A stretch of 64,000 bases of DNA from JALYXI01 sp963716685 (GCA_963716685.1 CAVQTR010000003.1:2914001-2978000); one strand, 5' to 3'; shown: positions 8,006 through 18,717, counted from the stretch's first letter. A program made the numbers and translations. The notes: generated by a model from the letters alone, not told the origin.

Positions 8006-9889
8006 ATGCGCAAATGGATGGTGACCGTCGCCGCTCTTCTCGCTTCGCCCGGCCTCGCGCACTGCGCCACCACATTCAACAAAGACGTCGCGCCCATCCT
8101 GTTTCGCCGTTGCATCAGCTGTCACCACCCCGGCGATGCCACGCTGTTCAGCCTCTCCCGTTACTCTGATGCCAAAAAACGCGCCGCGCAAATCGCTGCT
8201 GTTACGCAGTCCGGGTACATGCCTCCCTGGCTGCCGGAACCCGGCTTGCTCCCGTTCGCCGATGAGCAGCGTCTCACGCCGGCCGAAAAGGCGACGCTCG
8301 CCCGCTGGGTTCAGGATGGCGCCCCAGAAGGCGACCACGCCGACTTACCACCTTCCCCCGCTCTCACCGATGGCTGGCAACTCGGCCCGCCCGATCTGAT
8401 CCTGACCGCGGCCCAGCCCTTCACCATACCCGCCGACGGACCCGATCTCTACCGCAATTTCATCCTCCCCGTTCCCTTCTCCGGCACGCGCTTCGTCCGC
8501 GTCGTGCAGATCCGCCCCGGCGACCGCGGCATCGTCCATCACGCCAATCTCCTCATCGACCGCAACCGCTCCCTCCGCTGGCGCGACCACGCGGACGGCC
8601 AGCCCGGCTTCCCGGGCATGGATCTGGAGATTCCCGCCTCCCTCTCCGATCCCGAAAGCCATTTCCTCTTCTGGAAGCCCGGCTCGGTCGTCGCGCCGGA
8701 GCCTCCCGGCATGGCCTGGTCGCTTGCAGGCGGCAGCGATCTGGTTCTGAATGTCCACATCCAGCCTTCCGGCCGAACGCATCAGATCCAACCATCCGTC
8801 GGCCTCTACTTCACTGCCGAACCACCGCGCCGGCTTCCCCTGCTCGTGCAGATGGAAAACGATCGCGCCCTGAACATCCCGCCCGGCGATCGCCGCTTCG
8901 TGGTCTCCGATGAATTCACGCTGCCCGTCGATGCCGAACTGCTCGCCATCTATCCCCACGCCCACTATCTCGGACGCGAAGTGCACGCCGCCGCCACTCT
9001 TCCTGATGGCGTCCAGGAAACGCTTCTCGATATCCGGCACTGGGATGTCAACTGGCAGGGCGTTTACCGCTATGCGAAGCCTATCGCCCTGCCCAAAGGC
9101 ACACGCATCGCCATGCAATGGACCTACGACAATTCCGCCGCGAACCCGGCCAATCCCAACCACCCGCCGAAGCAGGTAAAAGGCGGCAACCAGTCCACCG
9201 ACGAGATGGCCCATCTCTGGCTGCAACTCCTGCCGCGTGGCGATGCGGAGGGCCGGCTCGCCATCCAGGAGGCCGTTGCGCGCGCACGGCTCAATCGCGA
9301 TCCCGATGACTTCGGCGCCCACTTCAATCTCGGTGGCATCCTGCAGGCGCGCCGCCAGCCGAACGCCGCGATCCGCGAATTCCAGCAGGCGGTCCGCCTG
9401 AAACCCGGTGATGAGGCCGCCCTGAATGCGCTCGGCGCTCTGCTCCAGCTAAAAGGCGAGATCGAAGAAGCGTCCGCGCTCTATCTGCGCGCCCTCGCCA
9501 GCCGCCCCACGTACGCCGATGCGCATTACAATCTCGCTACCATCCTGCTCGCGGAGGACCAGCCGGACGAGGGCATCGCCCATCTCCGCAGCGTCATGCA
9601 GATTGACCCGGATGATGCCCGCGCGCGCACGAAGCTCACCGGCGCTTTGGAATCCCGCGCCCACAGTCTCGCCGCCTCCGGTCGTCTGGCCGAAGCCGCC
9701 GCGGACCTCACCGATCTCATTGCCCTCAACCCCGGCGATTCCGACGCGCACGCCAATCTCGGCGTCACCCTCGCGCGCCAGGGCAACTTCAAATCCGCCG
9801 CCCAGGCGCTCGAACGCTCCCTTCAGCTCGACCCCCGCAATGAAGCCGCGCGCAGGAATCTGGAACGGGTCCGGCAGCACCTGCCATGA
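8006..9889 (+). CDS. Cytochrome c / copper type II monooxygenase-like / TPR protein
   Basis: A protein of 627 residues with three modules: signal peptide (1-20), a cytochrome-like domain with C36-x2-C39-H40, and a middle region (about 130-410) like the copper type II ascorbate-dependent monooxygenase fold of peptidylglycine hydroxylating monooxygenase (PHM). All six PHM-type copper ligands can be matched: H178, H179 and H251 for the first site; H318, H320 (PHAHYLG) and M401 (DEMAHLW) for the second. TPR repeats fill residues 440-627. It probably oxidises a substrate in the periplasm, with electrons passing through the haem (inference). The ATG at 8006 begins a clean signal peptide. The stop overlaps the next gene by 4 bp. 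Confidence 0.85.
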   Translation: MRKWMVTVAALLASPGLAHCATTFNKDVAPILFRRCISCHHPGDATLFSLSRYSDAKKRAAQIAAVTQSGYMPPWLPEPGLLPFADEQRLTPAEKATLARWVQDGAPEGDHADLPPSPALTDGWQLGPPDLILTAAQPFTIPADGPDLYRNFILPVPFSGTRFVRVVQIRPGDRGIVHHANLLIDRNRSLRWRDHADGQPGFPGMDLEIPASLSDPESHFLFWKPGSVVAPEPPGMAWSLAGGSDLVLNVHIQPSGRTHQIQPSVGLYFTAEPPRRLPLLVQMENDRALNIPPGDRRFVVSDEFTLPVDAELLAIYPHAHYLGREVHAAATLPDGVQETLLDIRHWDVNWQGVYRYAKPIALPKGTRIAMQWTYDNSAANPANPNHPPKQVKGGNQSTDEMAHLWLQLLPRGDAEGRLAIQEAVARARLNRDPDDFGAHFNLGGILQARRQPNAAIREFQQAVRLKPGDEAALNALGALLQLKGEIEEASALYLRALASRPTYADAHYNLATILLAEDQPDEGIAHLRSVMQIDPDDARARTKLTGALESRAHSLAASGRLAEAAADLTDLIALNPGDSDAHANLGVTLARQGNFKSAAQALERSLQLDPRNEAARRNLERVRQHLP

Positions 9890-11608
9890 AGCAGCCTTTC
9901 TCGCGGCGTCAGTTCATCCACTCGCTCAGCCGCACGCTCGGTGTCTTCACTTTCGATCAACTCGTACACGGCCTGCCTCTCGGCGCACAGTTCGTTAACG
10001 TGGCGCGCGAAGCCGGCCTGCGCTCGAAGACCATCTTCGGCAGCGAAAAGAAGAATCGCTTTCTGCTCGAAACCACCGGCTGCGGCGCCGCCTTCTTCGA
10101 TTTCGATAACGACGGCTGGCTCGATATCTTCCTGGTCAACGGCACCCGCTTCGAAGCCAAATCTATCCAGGGCGAGCAGCCCACCAACCGCCTCTATAAG
10201 AACAATCGCGACGGCACGTTTACCGACATCACTGCCTCCGCCGGTCTGCGCCGCACCGGCTGGGGACAGGGCGTATGCGTCGGCGATTACGACAATGACG
10301 GCCATGACGATCTCTTCGTCACCTACTGGGGCGACTGCGCTCTCTATCACAACAATGGCGACGGCACCTTTACCGATGTCGCCCGCAAAGCCGGCGTCAC
10401 CACCCGCACCGCCAGCGGTCTGCAGCGCTGGAACACCGGCTGCGCCTTCGTCGATTACGACCGCGACGGCCACCTCGATCTATTCGTTGCCAACTACATC
10501 GATTTCGACCCCAAAACCGCACCCGTTCCCGAATCCGGTCCGTGCCTGTACAAAGGTCTGATGGTCGCCTGCGGTCCCCCGGGGCTGCAGGGCGGGAAGA
10601 ACATCCTGTTCCATAACAACGGCGACGGCACCTTCACCGATGTCTCCGAAAAGTCCGGCATCCTGCGACACTCCTGGTACGTACGGTCTGGGCGTCCTCA
10701 CCGCCGATCTGGACGACGACGGCTGGCCCGATATCTACGTCGCCAACGACTCCACCTCCTCCGCGCTCTACCGCAACAACCGCGATGGCACCTTCACCGA
10801 TATCGCCGTGGATGCCGGCGTTGCCTTCAGCCCGGATGGCAAATCCCAGGCCGGCATGGGCATCGCAGCCGTCGATTACGATTGCGACGGACACCTGGAT
10901 CTGGTCAAGACCAACTTCGCCGGGGATACGCTCAGCCTCTACCGCAACCTGGGCAAGATGGTTTTCGACGACCAGACCTTCCAGTCCGGCCTCGGCAAAA
11001 ACACGCGCTACCTCGGCTGGGGCATCGGCTTCCTCGATTTCGACAACGACGGCTGGTCGGACATCCTGGTCTGCAACGGTCACGTCTATCCTGAGATCGG
11101 CGAAACCGGCACCGAATCCGGCTACCGCGAACACAAGCTGCTCTATCGCAACTTAGGCAACGGTAAGTTTGCCGATGTCACCGCGCTTGGCGGCCCCGGC
11201 ATTCTGGAAATGGTGCCGGGACGCGGCTGCGCCTTCGGCGATTTCGATAACGACGGCGATATCGACGTGCTGGTGAACTGCATGAACGACGTCCCGCAGC
11301 TGCTGCGCTGCGATCAAAGCACTCGCGGAAACTGGATCAAAATCAAAACTGTCGGCGTGAAATCCAACCGCAGCGGCATTGGAGCGAAAATCTCCTGCAC
11401 CACCGCTGCCACCCATCGCCAGATGGACGAAGTTCGCAGCGGCGGAAGCTACATCTCGCAGAACGATCTGCGCATCCACTTCGGCCTCGGCGCCGCTGAC
11501 TCGGCCGACATCGAAATACGCTGGCCCAGCGGGTTAACCGACCGGCTCGCCGGCGTGAAAGCCAATCAAATTATCACCGTAGTCGAAGGCAAAGGGATCA
11601 GGAGCTGA
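9886..11608 (+). pseudogene. CRTAC1-like FG-GAP / ASPIC-UnbV protein, frame-broken
   Basis: The reading starts at the ATG at 9886 with a Tat-type signal (SRRQFIHSLSR). A chain of FG-GAP/VCBS repeats with DxDxDG calcium-binding loops follows (FDFDNDGWLDIF, GDYDNDGHDDLF, VDYDRDGHLDLF). Near 10666 the frame shifts: the codons before end in SEKSGIL, and the match resumes as DTPGTYGLGVLTAD one base later. The rest carries more FG-GAP repeats and a complete C-terminal ASPIC/UnbV domain, ending at 11608. Removing one C at about 10666 restores a single protein of about 573 residues. Family members are secreted and often adjoin TPR genes, as here. Either a recent pseudogene or a sequence error. Confidence 0.8.
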
Positions 11609-11631
11609 CAAACCGTCCCGATCCCCGCCGC

Positions 11632-14600
11632 TTAGAAGTTCAGGTGAAGTCCGAATTGCCACCGCCGCATTTGAGACAGCGCCGCCAGTGATGTAATCTG
11701 CCCGGCTGTGGGCGAATCCACCACTCCGTTCGGCTGCCCCAGGTTGGCATGGTTGAACGCGTTAAATAACTCCGCCCTGAATTGCAATCCCACCCTCTCC
11801 GTAATTCGGAACGTCTTCGCCAGCGAAGCATCCGCATTGAAGAGGTGCGGCCCGAAAAACGAGTTCCGTGCGACGTTGCCGAACGTTCCCGCCTGCGGAC
11901 GGGTCCACGGACCGCGTGTGCATCCGTTCGCATTCAGTTCCGGAGTGGCGGTAGCCGTAGTCAGGCATCCCGTTCCCGTCGTCGCGGCGTTCGCTGTGGC
12001 ATACCACTGCGCCGGGGTCTGATTCGAAACATTGGCGTTGCCCGTCAGATTCGGCCTGCAGGGACCCGTATCCTCGTCCTTGCCGCAGTCCTGATAAGAA
12101 GGTGTAAACGGCAGTCCGCTCTCCCAGTTCCAGATGCCGGACAGCTGCCATCCGCCCAGCGCCAGATCCATCGCCCTCGGAGCGCTGCTCAGATACTTCT
12201 TCCCGTGGCCAAATGGCAGTTCGTACACCTGGTTCAGATTGAATACAAACCGGCGCACCCCGCTCTCCCGCCCGTAATCGATGTTCTGATTCCAGTAGAA
12301 GTAATCGTTCGCGAAATCGAAGGCGCTTGCCCACGTGAAGTTGCCCTGCAGCGTCAGTCCTCCGCTCAGCCGTTTTTCCGCGCGCGCCTGCAGCGAGTTG
12401 TACTTTGTCGACGCATCGTCGCTGAAATACTTGATCGATTGCGTCCAGCCGAACGAGTTGTAAAACGGCCGGCGCTGATTCGTGGTCAGCGTTCCAAACC
12501 CAACGATAGTCGGCGCGTTGATGTTGTAGTTCGTGCCGCCCGGCGTGACGTGGGTGCCCTTGTTCGCCACATATGCCAGCGAGAACACCACACTGTTGAA
12601 CTGATGCTCCACGGCGAAGTTCCAGGAATCCACCACCGGCAGCCGCATCGTGTTGTTGCTTGTCAGAGGCAGAACGTTCGGCGAAATTCCGTTGGGCAGC
12701 AGCGGATTGCCCGTGCTTCCCTTCGGCTGCGTAGCCAGAATTGTGGTCGGGTCCAGCGCCGGCGGCCCCTGGTTCAGCGTAAACACCGGCAGCCAGGGAT
12801 TCGACGGATTTAACGATTGGTTCGCCAGCACCGGAAGGTTTTGCGTCACGTTGTGACCGAACGATACGCCGAACACACCCACGTCATAAGACCGCCCGTA
12901 TCCTGTGCGGATCACCGTCTTCGGCGTCACCTGATACGAAAGTCCCACGCGCGGAGCGAAATGCGTCCACGCCGTATTCACGTTGCCGTTCAACCCGATC
13001 CCGTTCTCGCCCGCGATCAGAACTTCGCCGGTCTTCAGGTTTTGGTAGCCGCCCTGATCCTTCCCGTTCACATACTGCGGGAAGTAGATTTCCCAGCGCA
13101 GTCCGTAATTCAGCGTCAGTTTCGGCGTGATGCGCCACGTATCCTGCACGTAGGAGAACACGCGATGCTGCCGTTCCGCCGCGCTCGTCGAGTTGCTCAC
13201 GTAGCGCGTAAAGGTCTGCACATCGCCCAGCAGGAACGAAGCCAGTGATAATCCGCCGCCGTTCGGACCTTCCGTCGTCGTTGGATCGAACGTCAGCTGT
13301 CCCGAACGGTGCGAATCGCTCGGCACCCGCAGATTTTCCGCGAACCGCACATCCAGACCGAACTTGATCGAGTGGTTCCCCACCGTGTGCGTCACGTTGC
13401 TCACCCACTGGAATTCCTGCTCCTGCTCATTCAGCGGACAGTTGCAGGCATTCACGCCCAGCGAATAGCCGAAGGACGATCCGCCCGTACCGTTCAGAAC
13501 GAAGGCCGGCAGCCCGGACGTATACGTCTTGTCCAGATTCAATCCCGGAATGCCCGCATCCTGTGCCGGCGACGTGCCCAGCCCGTTCGGATTCACCGCC
13601 ACCCGGTAGCGGAAGAAGCCGAAACGGAAATCCGCCAGCCAGTCCGGCCGCGCCACATAATCGATTCCGTACGATAGACTCTGGCTCCGCAACGCCGATG
13701 CTCCCGCATACGTGGTTGTCGCGTAATTCGGCCCTCCGGCCAGCAGGCCGAACGCGCCCGGCGCCATCTGCCCCACCTGGAGGAAGCTGTATCGCCCGAA
13801 CATGTGGATCTTCTCGGTCTGGTACCGATCCGTCCGCACATCGAACGAATCGTTGTTCAGGATTCCGCTTCCGGATGCCTGGTAGTTCGGTCCGCTGCCG
13901 CTCGCGCCCGGCAGGTTCGGCATCGGCAGCAGCTTCAGCAGATTGGTCGCCTGCGAAGAAATCATCGAAGGCGGAATCACGTTACCCGTAAACTGCTGGC
14001 GGTCTGTGGGATTGATGTTGCAGTTCGCGCCCGCGCACGGGTTGTAAAACGCCACCGCAATATCGCTGAGATTGCCGCCGCGCTCAGCCGCCGTCGGCAC
14101 GCGCGTCAGCAGCGAACCGCCGATCTTCTGCCGCGTCCCCTGATAGTCGCCAAAAATAAAGGTCTTGTTCTTCTGAATCGGTCCGCCGACCGAGCCGCCA
14201 AACTGGTTCCAAAGCGTCGGCGGAATGAATTGATTGGTCGTGCCCGGCAGAGGCTGCGACTGCGCGAACGGATCGCGTGCCGCCGCGTGGCTGTCGCGCC
14301 GGAATTCAAACGCGCTTCCGTGCACCACGTTCGTTCCGGATTTGGTCTGCACGGAAATCACCGCCTGGCTCGCCTGCCCGAACTCGGCGTCGTATGCCGT
14401 GGTCGTAATCTTCAGTTCCGATACCGCGTCCAGGTTGGGCGTGATCACCGGCTCGCCCAGCACCGAGTCACGGTTGTCGGTTCCATCCAGCTGAAACGAA
14501 ATGCCGCCCCAGTACTGCCCGCCCACATTCGGACGGTAAACATCCTGCGGCTGTTCGCTCGCGCCTGTTGTGCCGCTCGCCTGAAACCCCGGCACCAGAA

Positions 14601-15066
14601 AATACATGCGGCTCATGTCCCGCGAGTAAACCGGCAGCTCCGCTACTGCTTTCTGCGAGATCGTATCCGAGACATCCGCCTTCTCTGTCTTCAGCAGCGG
14701 AACATCTCCCGACACATTCACCACTTCGCCCACGTTGCCGATCTTCAATTGAGCGTTGGCCTGTGTCGTGGTGTCCGCTTCCACCACCGTGTTCGTGCGG
14801 ACGTAGGTATCGAAACCAGTCGCCTCCACGCGAACCTCATAAGTACCCACAATCAAATGTGTCTGGGAGTAATTACCGTCGGTATTTGTGGAAACGGCAT
14901 GTAACACGCCCGTACCCACGTCCTTTATCGTTACCTTAGCGTTCGGCACGGCGCCGCCGCCTGGATCCGTAACCGTCCCGACGATATTTCCAAATACCGC
15001 CTGACCTGCAGCCGTCCCGGAGAACGCAAGAGCCAGCAAAAGCCCCGCGAAAAACTTCTTCGACAT
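11632..15066 (-). CDS. Oar-type TonB-dependent receptor 1
   Basis: The ATG at 15066 is preceded by a good ribosome site (GAGGGGG, 6 nt away) and begins a signal peptide (MSKKFFAGLLLALAFSGTAAGQ), so it is preferred over the in-frame ATG at 15198. The product has 1144 residues. Residues about 24-110 form a carboxypeptidase-regulatory beta-sandwich (IVGTVTDPGGGAVPNA), followed by a plug domain and a long outer-membrane barrel that ends in Phe (LHLNF), the usual beta-signal. Oar-like receptors are abundant in Acidobacteriota and are thought to import large substrates; the ligand here is unknown. It diverges from receptor 2 across 165 bp. Confidence 0.9.
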   Translation of the reverse strand: MSKKFFAGLLLALAFSGTAAGQAVFGNIVGTVTDPGGGAVPNAKVTIKDVGTGVLHAVSTNTDGNYSQTHLIVGTYEVRVEATGFDTYVRTNTVVEADTTTQANAQLKIGNVGEVVNVSGDVPLLKTEKADVSDTISQKAVAELPVYSRDMSRMYFLVPGFQASGTTGASEQPQDVYRPNVGGQYWGGISFQLDGTDNRDSVLGEPVITPNLDAVSELKITTTAYDAEFGQASQAVISVQTKSGTNVVHGSAFEFRRDSHAAARDPFAQSQPLPGTTNQFIPPTLWNQFGGSVGGPIQKNKTFIFGDYQGTRQKIGGSLLTRVPTAAERGGNLSDIAVAFYNPCAGANCNINPTDRQQFTGNVIPPSMISSQATNLLKLLPMPNLPGASGSGPNYQASGSGILNNDSFDVRTDRYQTEKIHMFGRYSFLQVGQMAPGAFGLLAGGPNYATTTYAGASALRSQSLSYGIDYVARPDWLADFRFGFFRYRVAVNPNGLGTSPAQDAGIPGLNLDKTYTSGLPAFVLNGTGGSSFGYSLGVNACNCPLNEQEQEFQWVSNVTHTVGNHSIKFGLDVRFAENLRVPSDSHRSGQLTFDPTTTEGPNGGGLSLASFLLGDVQTFTRYVSNSTSAAERQHRVFSYVQDTWRITPKLTLNYGLRWEIYFPQYVNGKDQGGYQNLKTGEVLIAGENGIGLNGNVNTAWTHFAPRVGLSYQVTPKTVIRTGYGRSYDVGVFGVSFGHNVTQNLPVLANQSLNPSNPWLPVFTLNQGPPALDPTTILATQPKGSTGNPLLPNGISPNVLPLTSNNTMRLPVVDSWNFAVEHQFNSVVFSLAYVANKGTHVTPGGTNYNINAPTIVGFGTLTTNQRRPFYNSFGWTQSIKYFSDDASTKYNSLQARAEKRLSGGLTLQGNFTWASAFDFANDYFYWNQNIDYGRESGVRRFVFNLNQVYELPFGHGKKYLSSAPRAMDLALGGWQLSGIWNWESGLPFTPSYQDCGKDEDTGPCRPNLTGNANVSNQTPAQWYATANAATTGTGCLTTATATPELNANGCTRGPWTRPQAGTFGNVARNSFFGPHLFNADASLAKTFRITERVGLQFRAELFNAFNHANLGQPNGVVDSPTAGQITSLAALSQMRRWQFGLHLNF

Positions 15067-15161
15067 GGTATTCCCCCTCCCCGCTACAACAAGTTCGGAG
15101 CAAGTATATGTCAGTTGCCAGCCCCCCGCAAGCACCCTTGGAGGGAATCCTGTAAATCCTT

Positions 15162-15190
15162 TTGACTTGAATTGTTGGTTGTGAAATAAT
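15162..15190 (+). promoter_or_regulatory. Sigma70-type promoter for TonB receptor 2
   Basis: TTGACT (15162-15167), a 17-nt spacer and AATAAT (15185-15190) give a near-consensus housekeeping promoter. A leader of about 35 nt follows, with AGAGGAAG as ribosome site before the GTG at 15232. It sits in the 165-bp gap between two divergent TonB receptor genes. The rest of the gap holds nothing else I recognise. Confidence 0.7.
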
Positions 15191-15231
15191 CCCGTCACCC
15201 TGTCTCGAAACCACGTTGAAAGAGGAAGCTG

Positions 15232-18200
15232 GTGAAACGATTACTGCTCGCCCTGTTGCTGCCCGCCGCGTTGCTGACCGCCCAAAACACCTCGAGCTCG
15301 CTCGCGGGCGCCGTTCAGGATAGCGCCGGCGCCGTTGTACCCAATGCCAAAATCACCCTGACCGGTGAGGGCAACGGCTTCACCAGAACCGTCACTAGTA
15401 ATAACGAAGGTTACTTCTCCTTCCCGGACCTTACCCCCGCCACATTCACCATCGCCGTCGAATCCGCCGGCTTTAAGATTTATCGCCAGACCGGCATTCT
15501 GATCAATGCCGATGAACAGCGCTCCCTCGGCCGCATCAAGCTGCAGGTCGGCCAGATCTCCGAATCCGTCACAATCGCCGCCGAAGCCGTTACTGTCAAC
15601 ACCGCCAACGGCGAGCGTGCCGGCACCCTGACAGGTGAACAGCTCGATCAGATCGCGCTGCGCGGACGCGACGTCTTCGATGCCATCAGCCTTATGCCCG
15701 GCGTCGTCGATACCAGCGACGGCCGCGATTCCCCATCGCCCACCAGCATCAGCAATATCTATATCCTCGGCGGCCGCAACGATTCCAAGAACATGACAAT
15801 AGACGGTGTCACCAATCTCGACACCGGTTCGAACACCAGCGTCCACAGCATGCCTTCCATGGATTCCGTCGCCGAAGTCAAAGTTCTGATGTCAGCCTAT
15901 TCCGCTGAGAACGGGCGCAATCCCTCCGCCATCAACATCATCACCAAGGGCGGTACCACGCAGTATCACGGCCAGCTGGGCTGGTACTTCCGCAACGAAG
16001 ATCTGAACGCCAATAACTTTTTTTCAAATCAGGCCGGACGCCCGCGGCAGGAGTACCGGTATAACATCGCCAGTTACAACATCGGCGGACCTATCCTTCT
16101 CCCGAAGATCAACCGCGGCAAGCGCAACCTGTTCTTCTTCTTCAATCAGGAGTTTCAGGATCAGGTGGTCTCTTACGCCGTCAACGAAAAGACTGTACCC
16201 ACCGCGCTCGAACGGCAGGGCGATTTCTCGCAATCCGTCAATACCAACGGCACCCGGATCACGGTCAACGATCCGCAGAACGGAAAGAAAGCCTTTCCCG
16301 GAAACATCATCCCCGCCTCGCGCCTGAACCCCGTCGGCCAGGCAATCCTCAACATGTTCCCGCTGCCCAACTTCGTCGATCCGAATCTCGCCACGCGCTA
16401 CAACTGGAACTACTACGTCGCCGCTTCCGAGCCTTACAACCGCCGCACCGAGACGCTGCGCGTAGACTACGCCCCCGAAGCCAACTGGCAGCTCTATGTC
16501 AGCCTCAGCAACAATGCCGACCACCAGAATGTTCCCTACAGCGGCGGCACCGCCGGCTGGGTGGCCGGATCTCTAAACTTCCTGCTGAGCCCCATCACCT
16601 ATACCCAGCCCGGCCGTCTTGGCACGCTTCACTCCACCAACACCATCACTCCTACTCTGTTTAACGAAGCTTCCTTCGCCATCAGCCAGAACACGCTCAA
16701 TTACTCACCCGAAAACCCGGACCTGGTCAACCGCACCAAACTCGGTATCCTCATCCCGCAGCGCAACGCCGCGCTGAATCCTCTGAACCTCATTCCCGAC
16801 ATGACGTTCAGCAGCATCCAGAACTATGCCAACCCTTCGCTGAACGATGGCACCCCCTATTTCAACCAAAACACCATCTACAGCTTCGTCGACAACATCA
16901 GCAAAGTTGTTGGCGCCCATGTCTTCAAGGTCGGCGTGTATTACGAACACACCCAGAAGATCCAAAGCGCCAACTCCCCCGTGCGCGGCAGCATCAGTTT
17001 CAACACCGATTCCAATAATCCCCTGGACTCCAATAACTCCTACGCAAACGCAATCCTTGGCAATTTCGACAGTTACTCCGAAGCCCTGCAGCGTCCGCAG
17101 TCGAACTATCTCTTCACCAACACCGAATGGTTCCTTCAGGACGATTGGAAACTGAAACCGAACTTCTCCCTCAGCTGGGGCATTCGCTTCTATCACGATC
17201 CCGCTCAGTACGATACCCGCGGCTTTATCTCTTCGTTCTCGCCCACCGCCTGGAACCCTGCAACCGCCCCTGTGCTGCTGCGTCCCGCGGTAGTTGATGG
17301 CGCCAACGTTGCCATCGATCCCACCACCGGTAAGACCTACGGCCTCGGGCTGGTCGGCCTCTTCGTTCCCGGCGTGGGTAACACCGCCGATGGCCAGCTG
17401 ATCGGCGGCAAAAACGGCGTTCCCGGCGGCATCTATTCCACCGCTCCCGTTTCCGTCGCGCCCCGGCTCGGCTTCGCGTGGGACCCCTTCAGTGATGGCA
17501 AGACCGCCATTCGCGGCGGCGGCGGCATCTATTTCGACCGCATCGAGGGCAACCCCACCATGAATCTCTCGAGCAATCCGCCCGCGGTCTATTCGCCCAC
17601 CACCTATTACGGCACCTTCTCCGATATCGCCGCTTCCGCCGCGTCCGGCTATCTCGGACCCACCGGCACAGTCTATTCGCTTGCCACCAAGCCTCACCAG
17701 CAGCAGGTCTATAACTTCAACGTCAGCATCGATCGCCGCATTGGCTCGAACGTCTTCTCCGTCGGCTACACCGGCTCGCTTGGACGTCATCTGCTGTGGG
17801 AGCGCAACATCAATGCCGTCGCCCCCGGCGCCGATTTCATCACCACCCTGAATCCGCAGAACAAGAACCCGCAGAACACCAGCGCGCTCTCAACCAACTT
17901 CCTGCGCCCGTACTCACCTTATGGCGATATCTATCTCTATGAGTTCGCCAACAACTCCAGTTACCACGGCCTGCTCCTCTCCGTTCAGCACCGCCTGTCT
18001 CACGGCATCAACGTCAGCGCGTCTTACACTCTCAGCAAAGCGCTCGACGTAGCCGACGCTTACAGCAGCGCCGTCGACCCATTCCTGAACAACCGCTCGC
18101 GCAATTACGGTCCAGCCGGGTTCAATCGCGCGCAGGTGTTCACCAGCAACTTCTTCTACCTGCTGCCCAGCCCGGGCCGCGCCGTCGGTTCCCGCCCGCT

Positions 18201-18717
18201 CGGCTGGGTCGCCGATCATTGGCAGTTCTCGGGAGTCGTCCGCATGCTTACGGGCGCACCCATCACGCCCGGTTACAGCCTGATCACCGGCATCAATTCC
18301 CCCACAGGCACGCCGTCCGATACAGCGCGGCTCCAGGTCATCAATCCCAACGCCCCGCTCGCGCAGCGTTTCGGCCCACCGCCCGAGCCCGCCGGCCAGG
18401 CCACTCTCGCCAACGCGCCGTGGTCCGTAGCCGATACCGCTCCGCAGTTCGGCAACCTCGGCCGAAACACCATGACCGGCCCGGGAACCAATAACTGGGA
18501 TCTCTCGCTCTACCGCCTCTTCCCGTTCCGCGAAGGCCGCGTCAACGCCATGCTGCGTCTCGAGACTTACAACACCTTCAATCACACGCAGTTCAGCGCC
18601 ATCAACTCCACAGCCCAGTTCAATACTCTGGGCTCCCAGGTCAACACGGCCTTCCTCCTGCCCACCACCGCGCGGCCGCCCCGCCTGGTACAGGTTGCCA
18701 TGCGCGTCACGTTCTAA
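15232..18717 (+). CDS. Oar-type TonB-dependent receptor 2
   Basis: A protein of 1161 residues starting at GTG 15232, with an AGAGGAAG ribosome site upstream. The signal peptide ends at about LLTAQN. A carboxypeptidase-regulatory domain (SLAGAVQDSAGAVVPNAKI, about residues 23-105) is followed by the plug (LRGRDVFDAISLMPGVV) and a barrel that ends in VAMRVTF. The barrel contains the usual FFFFNQEFQD and SYTLSKALDVADAY segments of this family. It lies in the outer membrane, and TonB would power substrate import. It has its own promoter and no obvious co-transcribed partner apart from the small TPR gene 18 nt downstream. Confidence 0.9.
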   Translation: MKRLLLALLLPAALLTAQNTSSSLAGAVQDSAGAVVPNAKITLTGEGNGFTRTVTSNNEGYFSFPDLTPATFTIAVESAGFKIYRQTGILINADEQRSLGRIKLQVGQISESVTIAAEAVTVNTANGERAGTLTGEQLDQIALRGRDVFDAISLMPGVVDTSDGRDSPSPTSISNIYILGGRNDSKNMTIDGVTNLDTGSNTSVHSMPSMDSVAEVKVLMSAYSAENGRNPSAINIITKGGTTQYHGQLGWYFRNEDLNANNFFSNQAGRPRQEYRYNIASYNIGGPILLPKINRGKRNLFFFFNQEFQDQVVSYAVNEKTVPTALERQGDFSQSVNTNGTRITVNDPQNGKKAFPGNIIPASRLNPVGQAILNMFPLPNFVDPNLATRYNWNYYVAASEPYNRRTETLRVDYAPEANWQLYVSLSNNADHQNVPYSGGTAGWVAGSLNFLLSPITYTQPGRLGTLHSTNTITPTLFNEASFAISQNTLNYSPENPDLVNRTKLGILIPQRNAALNPLNLIPDMTFSSIQNYANPSLNDGTPYFNQNTIYSFVDNISKVVGAHVFKVGVYYEHTQKIQSANSPVRGSISFNTDSNNPLDSNNSYANAILGNFDSYSEALQRPQSNYLFTNTEWFLQDDWKLKPNFSLSWGIRFYHDPAQYDTRGFISSFSPTAWNPATAPVLLRPAVVDGANVAIDPTTGKTYGLGLVGLFVPGVGNTADGQLIGGKNGVPGGIYSTAPVSVAPRLGFAWDPFSDGKTAIRGGGGIYFDRIEGNPTMNLSSNPPAVYSPTTYYGTFSDIAASAASGYLGPTGTVYSLATKPHQQQVYNFNVSIDRRIGSNVFSVGYTGSLGRHLLWERNINAVAPGADFITTLNPQNKNPQNTSALSTNFLRPYSPYGDIYLYEFANNSSYHGLLLSVQHRLSHGINVSASYTLSKALDVADAYSSAVDPFLNNRSRNYGPAGFNRAQVFTSNFFYLLPSPGRAVGSRPLGWVADHWQFSGVVRMLTGAPITPGYSLITGINSPTGTPSDTARLQVINPNAPLAQRFGPPPEPAGQATLANAPWSVADTAPQFGNLGRNTMTGPGTNNWDLSLYRLFPFREGRVNAMLRLETYNTFNHTQFSAINSTAQFNTLGSQVNTAFLLPTTARPPRLVQVAMRVTF

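Noticed and set aside
11782..14904. Long open frames opposite TonB receptor 1 (over 300 codons each)
   Set aside because: They are Arg/His/Pro-rich shadows typical of GC-rich DNA, with no domain, signal or ribosome site; the minus-strand receptor explains the region.
15067..15198. N-terminal extension of TonB receptor 1 to the ATG at 15198
   Set aside because: The extra 44 residues precede a perfect signal peptide whose own ATG has a strong ribosome site, and would overlap the divergent promoter.
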